The notes under the pieces were generated by a model. That model had not been told where the DNA came from. It worked only from the letters and a program-made list of their open reading frames with translations, and ran no database searches. A program made the position numbers and the translations under genes. Shown here piece after piece: positions 53,627 to 61,974 of a stretch of 64,000 nt of DNA (positions are counted from its first letter, which is position 1; the number at the start of each line of letters is the position of its first letter). The DNA lies in assembly GCA_002428985.1 (NCBI GenBank), contig DIYL01000012.1, forward strand, positions 1-64,000. Reading direction: 5' to 3'. This stretch comes from Anaerolineales bacterium UBA6055. GTDB lineage: Bacteria; Chloroflexota; Anaerolineae; Aggregatilineales; Phototrophicaceae.

Positions 53627-54235
53627 ATGCAAAAATCAGCCTCGTACCATCGCCTATTTACGAGTTTCCACTACTGACCAAGACATTGAAAAGAATAAAG
53701 TTAATATTCTGCACCTTACCAATGACAAAGTTTGGGAGAAGGCTAATGGGTTGAAGAAACTGTATCCGGTCGGGTTTCATGGAAAAAACGAAAGATCGCT
53801 GATGTGTTTGAGCAACTGCAATAAGGTAACACCGTTCTCGTCAGTGAACTGTACTGCTTAGGTCGTTTGATGCTGGAGTGCATGGAAATCCTCTCGATTG
53901 CTTCCCAGAAAAAAATCAATATATATGCCGTAAAAGGTAACTGACAACCAGACAACTCAATTAAGTCTAAAATCATTGACATGGCATTTTCAATGGCTTC
54001 TGAAATCAAACGTGACTTAATTAGCCAACGCACTAAAGAACCTTTACTTACCGAGAAAAAAGCTGGGGTAAGACTTGGGAGATCTAAAGGTGTAGAAAAG
54101 AGTAAACTCGATAAATTCCGACCTGAGATTGAAGCTTTACTTGCCAATGGCTTTACTCAGAAATTCATTGCTCGACGTTATGGAATGATGGAAACTAATT
54201 TGAGTAGGTGGCTTAAAAACCATAGTTTACACTAA
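53627..54235 (+). pseudogene. Broken serine recombinase (resolvase/invertase)
   Basis: Joined frames give a resolvase: RTIAYLRVSTTDQDIEKNKVNIL (catalytic Ser in RVSTTDQ), a one-base frameshift in the KAN-WVEETVSG region near 53745-53752, then VSWKKRKIADVFEQLQ, TAA at 53822-53824, GNTVLVSELYCLGRLMLECMEILS, a TGA at 53942-53944 where Trp is expected, then SIKSKIIDMAFSMASEIKRDLISQRTKE and an HTH of the PinR type (TQKFIARRYGMMETNLSRWLKNHS). The conserved RLGRS is degraded to CLGRL. It cannot be functional. The stretch is AT-rich, so a remnant of an inserted element is likely. Confidence 0.85.
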
Positions 54236-54262
54236 CATTAGCAGTCATATATAGAAAGGGAT

Positions 54263-54613
54263 ATGATGTCAGATAACAGTTTTGAAGATGTTCTCAATTT
54301 AACCCGACAAGTTATTGAACGCTTTAAGAAGATTGAAGGGAAAAATTGGGGTGTCGAGGGTTCAATGATTGAGTTATCAAAGCAAGTTGGAGAGTTATCA
54401 AGACTTGTGATGATGAAAGAGCAATATTATCCAATTGATCGTGATCAATATGACCCAACTTACGCATCATCCAAGAGCAAAATTGCCGACGAACTGTCTG
54501 ATATATTTTTTATCGTCATTCGCCTTGCCGATCTTTATGATATTGACCTTGAAAGAGCACATTTAGAAGCACTTGAAGAGGCTGGAGAGTATTTAAACAC
54601 CAAAGATGTCTGA
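54263..54613 (+). CDS. MazG-like nucleotide pyrophosphohydrolase
   Basis: A 116-residue all-alpha protein. IELSKQVGELSRLVMMKE and KIADELSDIFFIVIRLADLYDIDLERAHLEALE give the two metal-binding helices of the MazG/dUTPase-like group (the second with ExxD). It should hydrolyse NTPs to NMPs. ATG 54263 (or 54266) follows AAAGGGAT. AT-rich and next to the recombinase remnant, so it may be part of the same acquired island. Confidence 0.75.
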   Translation: MMSDNSFEDVLNLTRQVIERFKKIEGKNWGVEGSMIELSKQVGELSRLVMMKEQYYPIDRDQYDPTYASSKSKIADELSDIFFIVIRLADLYDIDLERAHLEALEEAGEYLNTKDV

Positions 54614-54712
54614 AACGAGATCAATATCAACAACCTTTGCTAATACAGAGGATAGTATTGCTGTGATAGTAACCACCACTTCGTTTCAAGTTTTCTCGAT
54701 TTGAGCAGATAA

Positions 54713-54889
54713 TTGACAAAATTGAACCCTGGTGAAAAACAATTTGATAGTATTCAGTCCAGACTCATTAATCGTGACGAAAATGATAAGCCCATCTTCG
54801 ACAAATACTGGACACCTGACACGGACATGTCGCGCTACACCGATCCGGAGCATACCGACTTCTGGCAACCCGATTGGGTGAAAGATTAA
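54713..54889 (+). pseudogene. Possible 3' remnant of a gene
   Basis: An open frame after a TAA at 54710 encodes KLNPGEKQFDSIQSRLINRD...DKYWTPDTDMSRYTDPEHTDFWQPDWVKD, ending at TAA 54887-54889. It has a normal-looking C-terminus rich in Trp, Tyr and Asp but no good start, and lies in the decayed island. I do not recognise the source family. Confidence 0.35.
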
Positions 54890-54903
54890 TCCGCAGATTA
54901 AAT

Positions 54904-54934
54904 ACTACCGAAGGATATCTGTCGGTAGTTATTT
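54904..54934 (+). terminator. Hairpin after the remnant
   Basis: ACTACCGA (54904-54911) pairs with TCGGTAGT (54922-54929), followed by TATTT. Possible terminator of the upstream unit. Confidence 0.5.
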
Positions 54935-54956
54935 GCCCTCAATCGTTTGCCTTTTA

Positions 54957-54985
54957 AAGTCCCTCACTCTGATGGAGAGGGACTT
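54957..54985 (-). terminator. Hairpin after the SDR/epimerase gene
   Basis: AAGTCCCTC (54957-54965) pairs with GAGGGACTT (54977-54985). It lies just after the stop of the minus-strand epimerase gene at 55000, with a short T/A tail on that strand. Confidence 0.55.
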
Positions 54986-54999
54986 ATGGTTAGAGCTAT

Positions 55000-56037
55000 T
55001 TAAAAGACCAATTTCGCCAATTTGAGCACACCTTGACTCCAAGGCACACGATGTGACACACCAGATTGTTTCTCGAATTTAGAGAGGTTATCCAGATACC
55101 ATTGATAATTGCGGAGTAGCGCATCTTTATTCGAGAATTTTGGACGATAGCCCAATTTTTCTTCCGCCCGTTCAATGGAGACAAATGAATCCTTCGATGC
55201 GGTCTCGTATACCCATTTATAGAGTGGGGATAGGTTCATACTTTCAAGCACACGTAACACCATAATCGCAGGTTCTGCTGGCAGTCCAGTAATTTGTTTA
55301 CCAAATCCGGCATAATCGAGGACCGCTTGGTAATCTTCGCGCATGGTGGTAAAGTCTTTTGCGCCGATGTTAAAGGTATCGTTGACAACGTCATCATCGA
55401 GTGTCGCACACAGATAAATGGAATCGCAGAGATCTTCTACATCGAGCAATTGATAACGATTGTTACCACTACCGAGCATCGGGAAACCACGTCCATCTTT
55501 TGCCCAATCATAAAAGAGCGCAAATACACCAAGGCGTTCCGGCCCAATGAAGGATTTCGGACGAATCACAGGAACAATCATGCCCTTATCACGATATTCA
55601 AAGCAAATATCTTCGGCTTGGACTTTGGCTTCACCATAAGGTCCAACCCCAACGCGCTGATCATCTTCCATCAATGGGTGATGGTCGGGAATGCCATATA
55701 CCGCTGTTGATGAAATATGAATAAAGCGACTGATATTGTGTTGATGTGCACTGTCGATCATATTGCGGGTGCCATCAACATCTGTGCTATAGATTTCTTC
55801 GGGTGTGTAGAGGGGCAATGCTGCCGCTGTATGAACAACAATATCAATGCCATCCATCGCTTTATCGACGATAGCGCGGTCACGGATGTCGCCTGTAATT
55901 TCAGTAATTTTGTCGCGTTCAGGATAATCAAAATCAGCAACATCGAGCGTGACGACTTCATGGTCGCGGTCGAGCAAATAGCGGACGAGGTTAATACCGA
56001 GGAATCCTGCGCCGCCTGTAATCAAATATCGTGCCAT
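55000..56037 (-). CDS. NAD-dependent epimerase/dehydratase (extended SDR)
   Basis: A 345-residue extended SDR. RYLITGGAGFLGINLVRYLLDRDHEV is the GxxGxxG nucleotide site; DIVVHTAAALPLYTPEE, HISSTAVYG and GPYGEAKVQAEDICFEY (Tyr-x3-Lys as YGEAK) provide the active site. FIGPERLGVFALFYDWA and YQLLDVEDLCDSIYLC complete the fold. It resembles UDP-sugar epimerases and 3-beta-HSD-like enzymes. GGAGAAATTGGGTAC upstream supports ATG 56037. Confidence 0.9.
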   Translation of the reverse strand: MARYLITGGAGFLGINLVRYLLDRDHEVVTLDVADFDYPERDKITEITGDIRDRAIVDKAMDGIDIVVHTAAALPLYTPEEIYSTDVDGTRNMIDSAHQHNISRFIHISSTAVYGIPDHHPLMEDDQRVGVGPYGEAKVQAEDICFEYRDKGMIVPVIRPKSFIGPERLGVFALFYDWAKDGRGFPMLGSGNNRYQLLDVEDLCDSIYLCATLDDDVVNDTFNIGAKDFTTMREDYQAVLDYAGFGKQITGLPAEPAIMVLRVLESMNLSPLYKWVYETASKDSFVSIERAEEKLGYRPKFSNKDALLRNYQWYLDNLSKFEKQSGVSHRVPWSQGVLKLAKLVF

Positions 56038-56347
56038 GTACCCAATTTCTCCATACTTAGTTTGCAAAATCTGCTGTCTGTATCATTACAGACAAAATGT
56101 ATTCAGAGCCACATAGTTAAATCATATAACGCTTTTTGGCGTTGAATAGTTGTCACACAACTCAACTCAGAAGTTTTATACCCGAATGTATTGACTGTAA
56201 AGGGTTCATCTTGTATTTGCAGGTTACACCCTCTAGGCAATGAGGCGAATAGTCGATGTTTGAAAACCCACGCTTACTTATATGTCCGGCATTCAACACA
56301 CCATTTTTACAACTTTTTTATAATTGCGTGATTGCCAAATTGTAAAA

Positions 56348-56374
56348 ATGAGACAACAATGTCTCATATGAGAC
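56348..56374. promoter_or_regulatory. Overlapping palindromes, probable TetR operator
   Basis: ATGAGACA-ACAA-TGTCTCAT (56348-56367) is a perfect interrupted palindrome and GTCTCATATGAGAC (56361-56374) a second one sharing its right half, giving three TGAGAC half-sites. They lie 23 bases before the TetR start, downstream of a TATAAT at 56319-56324. The remaining 56038-56347 region is AT-rich with no gene. Confidence 0.6.
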
Positions 56375-56396
56375 GAGTTTATTCATCGGTGAAATC

Positions 56397-56960
56397 ATGG
56401 CAACCACAAAAGAAAACATATTGAAATCAGCATCCGTTGTACTCGCACGAAATCCGAGTGTCACTTATGCTGATTTAGCCCAACAAATCGGCATTGGACG
56501 CGCCACACTCTATCGTCATTTTGCAAAACGTGAGGACTTGATCAAAGCATTGATGATTTTTTCATTGAACGAAATTGACCAAGTGGTGCAACCGTTACTA
56601 GCGCAAAGTTTAACGTCGGAACAGTACCTGTATAAGATGATTGAAGTGTTAATTCCAATTGGCGAACGCTTTCACTTTTTATCACAAGCAGATTGGGACG
56701 CATGGGAGGATGATGATGTTAAATCAATCTACCTGCGCCAAGATCAAGAGTTTAGAGAAGTGATTGATTACATGCAAAAAGAAGGCAAAATCCGAACCGA
56801 TATGCCACCCGCGTGGATTGGTGCTGTCTTCAATAATCTGATCTTTACCGCATCAGATACATTACGGGCTGGTGATATTGCGCGTAACGATGCAGCAGAT
56901 TTGGTCTACAAGACATTTCTAACGGGTTTTGGAGCACAGGATGCAAGCGACAATAAATAG
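56397..56960 (+). CDS. TetR-family regulator of the Rieske operon
   Basis: A 187-residue repressor. The HTH is NPSVTYADLAQQIGIGRATLYRHFAKREDLIKAL; the ligand domain is unremarkable helical. It is the first gene of a four-gene operon, with the ABC-6TM gene starting inside its end (20-base overlap), and a double palindrome lies immediately upstream. Autoregulation and control of the downstream genes by a small ligand is likely. Confidence 0.93.
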   Translation: MATTKENILKSASVVLARNPSVTYADLAQQIGIGRATLYRHFAKREDLIKALMIFSLNEIDQVVQPLLAQSLTSEQYLYKMIEVLIPIGERFHFLSQADWDAWEDDDVKSIYLRQDQEFREVIDYMQKEGKIRTDMPPAWIGAVFNNLIFTASDTLRAGDIARNDAADLVYKTFLTGFGAQDASDNK

Positions 56961-57804
56961 CAACAATCACATCAGCGTCCGGCGACTGATGTCACGGTTT
57001 CGATGGCGCATTCTTTTCACCATGGCGCTTGTCCTAATTGAATCAGGACTCAGTCTAGCTTTCCCGCTGTTCATCGGGGCAAGCATCAATGGATTGCTCG
57101 AACAACGAACAACCGAGTTATTTTATTTAGGTGGGCTTGGGATATTGATGTTAATTGTCGGGAGTGCGCGGCGCTTCTTTGATACCCGCGCCTATTCCAA
57201 CATATATACCACCATTTCAACAGAAACCGTCGAACGTGAACAAAAACAAGGCAAACCGCTGACCGTTACAACTGCGCGCGTCCAACTATTGACGGAGTTT
57301 GTAGAATTCCTCGAAAACTCTTTCCCAATGATCATCGAAAGTTTAATCGGGATCGTTGGCGTACTGCTCATCATCTTATCATTGAATGTATCGGTATTTC
57401 TGGCTTGTCTGGCGTTATTCGGTCTGATGGTAGTCATTTATATCTTGAGCGGGAAATTAAATTTTCGCCTGAATAAGAACTTCAACGACGAATTAGAAAA
57501 GCGCGTTGATGTGCTATCCACGCAACAACGTCCTATGATCGAAAATCACTTCAAAGCAGTGATGAAGTGGAATATTCACCTATCTGACCTAGAGACTGTG
57601 AATTACGCTGTGATATGGCTCGGCATTATTATGGTACTGGTCTATTCGCCTATTGCCGTCATTGATAGCGGTGTTATCAATTTTGGATTGATATTTTCAA
57701 CCCTGATGTATGTGTTCCAATATATTGAAAATATCGTGATGCTCCCGCTATTTATTCAACAAATTATCCGCCTTCAAGAAATATCTGTACGTTTAAGTGA
57801 TTAA
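56941..57804 (+). CDS. ABC transporter six-transmembrane domain protein without ATPase domain
   Basis: A 287-residue protein with six membrane helices in the ABC-exporter pattern (RILFTMALVLIESGLSLAFPLFIGASINGLLE, FYLGGLGILMLIVGSARRFFDT, FPMIIESLIGIVGVLLIILSL, ...GIIMVLVYSPIAVI). No Walker A, signature or Walker B follows: the protein ends at SVRLSD after the sixth helix. An NBD is not encoded next to it. ATG 56941 is chosen for its GGAG; it overlaps the TetR gene. It may work with an ATPase elsewhere or serve as a regulator or membrane partner of the oxygenase. Confidence 0.8.
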   Translation: MQATINSNNHISVRRLMSRFRWRILFTMALVLIESGLSLAFPLFIGASINGLLEQRTTELFYLGGLGILMLIVGSARRFFDTRAYSNIYTTISTETVEREQKQGKPLTVTTARVQLLTEFVEFLENSFPMIIESLIGIVGVLLIILSLNVSVFLACLALFGLMVVIYILSGKLNFRLNKNFNDELEKRVDVLSTQQRPMIENHFKAVMKWNIHLSDLETVNYAVIWLGIIMVLVYSPIAVIDSGVINFGLIFSTLMYVFQYIENIVMLPLFIQQIIRLQEISVRLSD

Positions 57805-57814
57805 AGGAGATTTT

Positions 57815-58966
57815 ATGAACCCGCAAGATACCAATAAATTACTGCTACCTGTCGAGGCATACACCTCACAAGAATGGTTTGATCGTGAACAGCGTGATAT
57901 TTTTGGTCGAACATGGCAGTTTGCAGGCATGCAGACCGATATCGGTGATGTAGGTGATTTTGTTTGTGTCAATGTCGGTGCATATCCGATTATTGTCATA
58001 CGCGATGAGTCTGGATCATTAAAAGCATTCCATAATATTTGTCGTCACCGTGGCACACAACTGCTCGAAGTGCGTGGAAATCGCAAAAAAGTGATTCAGT
58101 GCCCCTATCATGATTGGGTTTATTCACTGGATGGCAAGTTGATTGGTGTTCCCGAAAAACGCACCCAATTCCCACATATTGATATGGCGCAATGGGGCTT
58201 ATTTCCAGCAGCAATTGCTATATGGAAAGAGATGATCTTCGTCAATCCGGACCCTGAAGCGACACCTTTTGCTGATTGGGTCGGTGATTTTGAGCCGTAC
58301 TTTGGGCCGCATCAACCGAAATTACTAAAAGAATACGAGACACGCGAATATGAAATCAAGGCAAATTGGAAGATATTTGTCGAGAATTATATTGATGTCT
58401 ATCATTTGTCGCATCTGCATTCCGAAACCTTAAATATGTACGACCACGCCAAATTGCAAAGTGTGTTTACATCAGCCGGACATACAGCAACCTACGATCC
58501 ACCCACTAAAGATTATCGGAAATATTTGGAATCCAATCCGAGTGATTATTTGCCCCTGATAGACCACGTCAAACAAGAGCAATGGGGCGCATATACGCAC
58601 ATGATGTTCCCGTGTTTTGGTATCGCCGGGGATGAATTTAACTGGTCTACATTAGAGGTGATTCCTGTTTCGCCGACAGTTACCAAAATCCGCCAACGGT
58701 CACGCACAATGCCGATGGATGATATGACAGTTGCAATCGGCAAAGGGTATGAGAAGGTCTCCAATTGGTTATATAAGCAAATGGGCTATCAACCCGAAGA
58801 TAATCCGTTGGATTCTAAGGATTTTATGCTCGAAGACATCTATGCCTGTGAGCAACAACAAAAAGCGATGGCATCACCACAATTTGCATTTGGTCCAACA
58901 TCCATCGATCAAGAGCAACTTATCGTCGATTTTCATCGCACTGTTTTATCATATCTGCAAGACTAA
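57815..58966 (+). CDS. Rieske-type ring-hydroxylating oxygenase, alpha subunit
   Basis: A 383-residue protein. The Rieske [2Fe-2S] ligands are CRH (76-78) and CPYH (96-99). The mononuclear iron site is NYIDVYHLSHLH: Asp194, His197, His202. This is the complete oxygenase alpha layout of RHO/choline monooxygenase-like enzymes. It should oxygenate an aromatic or quaternary amine substrate and needs an electron-transfer partner, not found nearby. AAAGGAGATTTT precedes ATG 57815. Third gene of the TetR operon. Confidence 0.93.
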   Translation: MNPQDTNKLLLPVEAYTSQEWFDREQRDIFGRTWQFAGMQTDIGDVGDFVCVNVGAYPIIVIRDESGSLKAFHNICRHRGTQLLEVRGNRKKVIQCPYHDWVYSLDGKLIGVPEKRTQFPHIDMAQWGLFPAAIAIWKEMIFVNPDPEATPFADWVGDFEPYFGPHQPKLLKEYETREYEIKANWKIFVENYIDVYHLSHLHSETLNMYDHAKLQSVFTSAGHTATYDPPTKDYRKYLESNPSDYLPLIDHVKQEQWGAYTHMMFPCFGIAGDEFNWSTLEVIPVSPTVTKIRQRSRTMPMDDMTVAIGKGYEKVSNWLYKQMGYQPEDNPLDSKDFMLEDIYACEQQQKAMASPQFAFGPTSIDQEQLIVDFHRTVLSYLQD

Positions 58967-58978
58967 TTAGGGGGAAAT

Positions 58979-59251
58979 ATGACAGCAACAACACGCACAG
59001 CACTCAAATGGAAAGCTGCACTAGCACTTATCTTTATCATCATCGCATCTATCATGAACTGGAATTGGGTTTGGGGAATCTTATTTATCTTCTGGGCGAT
59101 TAACGACTTGATCCTAGGGGAAACGCACCTGGTCGAGCGTATCACCCGCGCAGATAACCCGCCCATTTACTGGCTGACAATTGTTGCATGGTTTGTGCTC
59201 AGCGCCTTTATGTTTGTCCCAGAGGCATTCTGGCAATCGCTGGGTGGTTAA
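58979..59251 (+). CDS. Small three-helix membrane protein of the Rieske operon
   Basis: A 90-residue protein with three membrane segments (LALIFIIIASIMNWNWVWGILFIFWAINDLILGET and YWLTIVAWFVLSAFMFV). The WNWVWG and ETHLVERITRADNP loop are distinctive. It begins 12 bases after the oxygenase stop with GGGGG upstream. Possibly an accessory subunit or membrane anchor of the oxygenase; no named family recognised. Confidence 0.65.
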   Translation: MTATTRTALKWKAALALIFIIIASIMNWNWVWGILFIFWAINDLILGETHLVERITRADNPPIYWLTIVAWFVLSAFMFVPEAFWQSLGG

Positions 59252-59466
59252 GCTTTTTATAGGCTATGCAATAGACAAGAGTTTTCAGCTCAGTATTGAT
59301 AAACTTAATCAGCAATAATCAATAGATACCAAATTACAAACAACTATAGGCACAGTATTTATTACTTGTGCCGTTTTCAAATTATTTGGAGGCATATGTC
59401 ATATGAGAACCTATCAAATCACCGATATACTAAATTTATAGTTATAGTGTGATCGAGAAACAGTTT

Positions 59467-60285
59467 ATGCATATTCCTAAAAGATCAAACCAACTAGACG
59501 TTGGGTTATCTGTCCAAGATTTAGTCGTTTGGATAGAATCACTTGAAGATACCAGTGAATCACATAGTCAAAATATAATCAAATTTAACGATGCGATTTA
59601 CGACCTTATTCAATACGAAAATGAAAGTAGCGATTTATTATTAACTAAACTTCAATCGTCTAGTAATCGCTGGATACTATGGGGCGCAATATGGGTATTG
59701 TCGGCCACGAGGATAGCAGACGCAATTGAGCCAATCTGGTCAATATATAAAAAGACTCATGATTTGGGAATTGAGCATTATTGTTTGGAAGCTCTTAGTA
59801 TTTTAGGAGATGAACGTGTTCTGCAGGTAGCAGAAGACCTAACCATACAAGGAAGAAACAGCTTATGTATTTCTATACTAAACAATTTAGGAGACAAAAA
59901 AGGACTGTATTTGCTTGAACAACTATTAAGAGATGCTAATTTTCTCATTCAAGAAGCGGTCAGACTCCACGAAACAATCTCTAAGTACGATGAATTTAAT
60001 ACAATGCTTCCAGAGGCAAAAGTTAAACTCAGAGAAAAATTGATGATTATTCAAGCTCTATCCAGAATTGGCGGAGAAGAATCAATAAAGTTGTTATCTA
60101 ATATTATCGAAGAAGATCATGTATATGTTCAGCAACTATCAAAAGCCCATCGTCTAAAAGTTAATGCAATATATGCATTATCTCGGATTGATCACCCCAA
60201 GGTAAAGCCGATTTTGGAGCGTGCAAAAACACATAAGCAATACGGTATTCGTAACGCATCTAGAAAACTATCTAAACAAATGTAG
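59467..60285 (+). CDS. HEAT-repeat protein, AT-rich
   Basis: A 272-residue protein of repeated helical pairs (SNRWILWGAIWVLSATRIADAIEPIW, EHYCLEALSILGDERVLQVAEDL, LRRIGGEESIKLLSNIIEEDHV-type units), consistent with HEAT/PBS-lyase repeats. It has no signal. ATG 59467 is preceded by GAGA; an upstream GTG at 59449 is also possible. Codon use is clearly AT-richer than in neighbours, suggesting recent acquisition. The 59252-59466 gap is AT-rich with no gene. Function unknown. Confidence 0.65.
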   Translation: MHIPKRSNQLDVGLSVQDLVVWIESLEDTSESHSQNIIKFNDAIYDLIQYENESSDLLLTKLQSSSNRWILWGAIWVLSATRIADAIEPIWSIYKKTHDLGIEHYCLEALSILGDERVLQVAEDLTIQGRNSLCISILNNLGDKKGLYLLEQLLRDANFLIQEAVRLHETISKYDEFNTMLPEAKVKLREKLMIIQALSRIGGEESIKLLSNIIEEDHVYVQQLSKAHRLKVNAIYALSRIDHPKVKPILERAKTHKQYGIRNASRKLSKQM

Positions 60286-60398
60286 CTTTTATACAATTAA
60301 AAATTTGATAACTTTCAACGCATCGACACAGACTAAACTTATGCTTAGGTTTGCGGTGTATGATGAGGTCAAACTGACAACGATGGGAGATGTAAACG

Positions 60399-60818
60399 AT
60401 GCCAGATGACAACAACCAACCCGATCTTGACCTGATTAGTATGGTGCAGAACGCGCGTATGATGCACGATGATACAGCGCGTCCCTCAGATTATGCCGCT
60501 GTCTATTGGATCGAATGCAAACGTAAGCACGGAGACTATCCTGCGCCAACCCCTGACACAGGCGAGTGGCGCATCCGGCTGACTGTAGATAATGTCGATG
60601 ACGTCTGGGCGAAAGTCAAGAAAGCGACTGAAGCGGGTAAACTCGGTTATAAATCCAAAGTCTCAACACGCCCCGCCGCCGGACAAGCTGACCCCGACCA
60701 ACGGCTATTAGCAGTCCGCACGTATTCTGCTACGGATACTGCCGATGTCGATCGTATCAAATCTGAATTAGAAGCACTGGGTATCACCGAGATGACATAC
60801 GTTCGCGACAAAGCATAA
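60399..60818 (+). CDS. DUF1917/Bles03-like protein (putative phosphothreonine-lyase-type fold)
   Basis: A 139-residue protein. YWIECKRKHGDYPAPTPDTGEWRIRLTVDNVDDVWAKVKKATEAGKLGYKSKVSTRP and LLAVRTYSATDTADVDRIKSELEALGI match the Bles03/DUF1917 pattern (W.i.......GkW.i.......D..W..ik.at..G.LG..aKvst). Some relatives are annotated as phosphothreonine lyase-like; I cannot confirm catalytic residues. GGGAG precedes ATG. Convergent with the hydrolase gene, three bases apart. Confidence 0.55.
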   Translation: MPDDNNQPDLDLISMVQNARMMHDDTARPSDYAAVYWIECKRKHGDYPAPTPDTGEWRIRLTVDNVDDVWAKVKKATEAGKLGYKSKVSTRPAAGQADPDQRLLAVRTYSATDTADVDRIKSELEALGITEMTYVRDKA

Positions 60819-60821
60819 GGC

Positions 60822-61655
60822 TTAAGTACCGGGAATTTGATCGAGGTTTTTGGGATCATTTTTGATCAGGAAGTCCTTCACTTGCCAATCAAAAATATCG
60901 TGTTCTTCGAGCTGAGGGAAATGTCCACATTCCTCGATCTCGACAAATTTCGCGCCGGGAATCGTTGCCTTGAGCTTGGTGCCTTCATCAACTGAGACAG
61001 ACCTATCTTCGAGTCCCCAGACAATCAAAACAGCAACCAGCAATTGCTTATTGGTTGGGATTGGTTGGGTGGCGATTGTCTGCATCAATTGTGCAAAACC
61101 GCCTGTATTGGCTTTTGCCGAGGCGACGAGTTGCGGTGTTCTCGCTTCTTTTTGATAAATCATCTCATTCAGACTGTCATCACTGACCGTTGCGTTGGCA
61201 AGATAGCGGGTCACGATAGACCCAATCACGGGTAAACCCATTAGAGTCTTTGCTAGTGATGGAATCCCTGGCACGAATCCGCCATTGATGAGGACGACTG
61301 CCGGAATGACTTGTGGATGTTGGGCAGCAATAAATCTGGCAATTAATGCCCCAAAGCCATGCCCGATGACTGCAATTTGGTCAATGCCTTGCGAGTCCAG
61401 AAAAGTCATCACCCAATCAACGATATTTGCCAAGGAGCTATTTGTCGCTAAGCTATCGCTTTTGCCAAAACCCGGTAAATCTGGCGCAATCACATGATAG
61501 TTCTCTGATAGATCAGGAATAACGGTTGACCAGTTTGCATCTGCAGAACCAATCCCACCGTGGATTAACAACACCGATCGCCCATTAATGATACCATCTT
61601 CATAATAGTGGACATTCCGGTTATTCACTTGTATATCGTGTTCAGATATTGCCAT
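60822..61655 (-). CDS. Alpha/beta hydrolase with Gly in place of the nucleophile Ser
   Basis: A 277-residue hydrolase-fold protein. LLIHGGIGSADANW, VIAPDLPGFGKSDS, the elbow VIGHGFGALIARF, WGLEDRSV and EECGHFPQLE give the normal layout, but the nucleophile position (residue 100) is Gly: the codon is GGC at 61358-61356 on the minus strand. The acid and His are present. A single A-to-G change from AGC would explain it. It may be a catalytically dead binding protein or use another mechanism. GAGGAACACTCT precedes ATG 61655. Confidence 0.88.
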   Translation of the reverse strand: MAISEHDIQVNNRNVHYYEDGIINGRSVLLIHGGIGSADANWSTVIPDLSENYHVIAPDLPGFGKSDSLATNSSLANIVDWVMTFLDSQGIDQIAVIGHGFGALIARFIAAQHPQVIPAVVLINGGFVPGIPSLAKTLMGLPVIGSIVTRYLANATVSDDSLNEMIYQKEARTPQLVASAKANTGGFAQLMQTIATQPIPTNKQLLVAVLIVWGLEDRSVSVDEGTKLKATIPGAKFVEIEECGHFPQLEEHDIFDWQVKDFLIKNDPKNLDQIPGT

Positions 61656-61971
61656 AGAGTGTTCCTCGGTTTCTTAGCTCACGACCAATTCATAACAACG
61701 TAGAATCAATAACATAGGTGAGCTATGACAAGTTTTAATTTCAAATTGTGACATTTTAAAGCAGTAGAAAACAACGGGAATAGCTGTAAGATTGGTGCTT
61801 TGTAGTCGGTTGTTTGTATAAACAGTCTCATAGTATACGCGGGATGCCGAAGTCTTGTGAATACTCGGTTCGTGGTAATTTGTTTTCAAACAATGCATAT
61901 TGCGCCAGAGATCATCATCGTGCTCATAAATATTCTGCGTTATGATGACTATAGATGATTAATGGGAGGAT
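61656..61971. other. Intergenic, AT-rich, nothing recognised
   Basis: Between the divergent hydrolase and methyltransferase genes. No hairpin, repeat or short gene that I could support was seen apart from the GGAGGAT ribosome binding site just before the methyltransferase start. Confidence 0.6.
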
Positions 61972-61974
61972 ATG

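Noticed and set aside
54686..54868. Minus-strand 60-residue frame
   Set aside because: The plus-strand frame here has a more protein-like composition (Trp/Tyr/Asp-rich C-terminus); the minus frame has no ribosome binding site.
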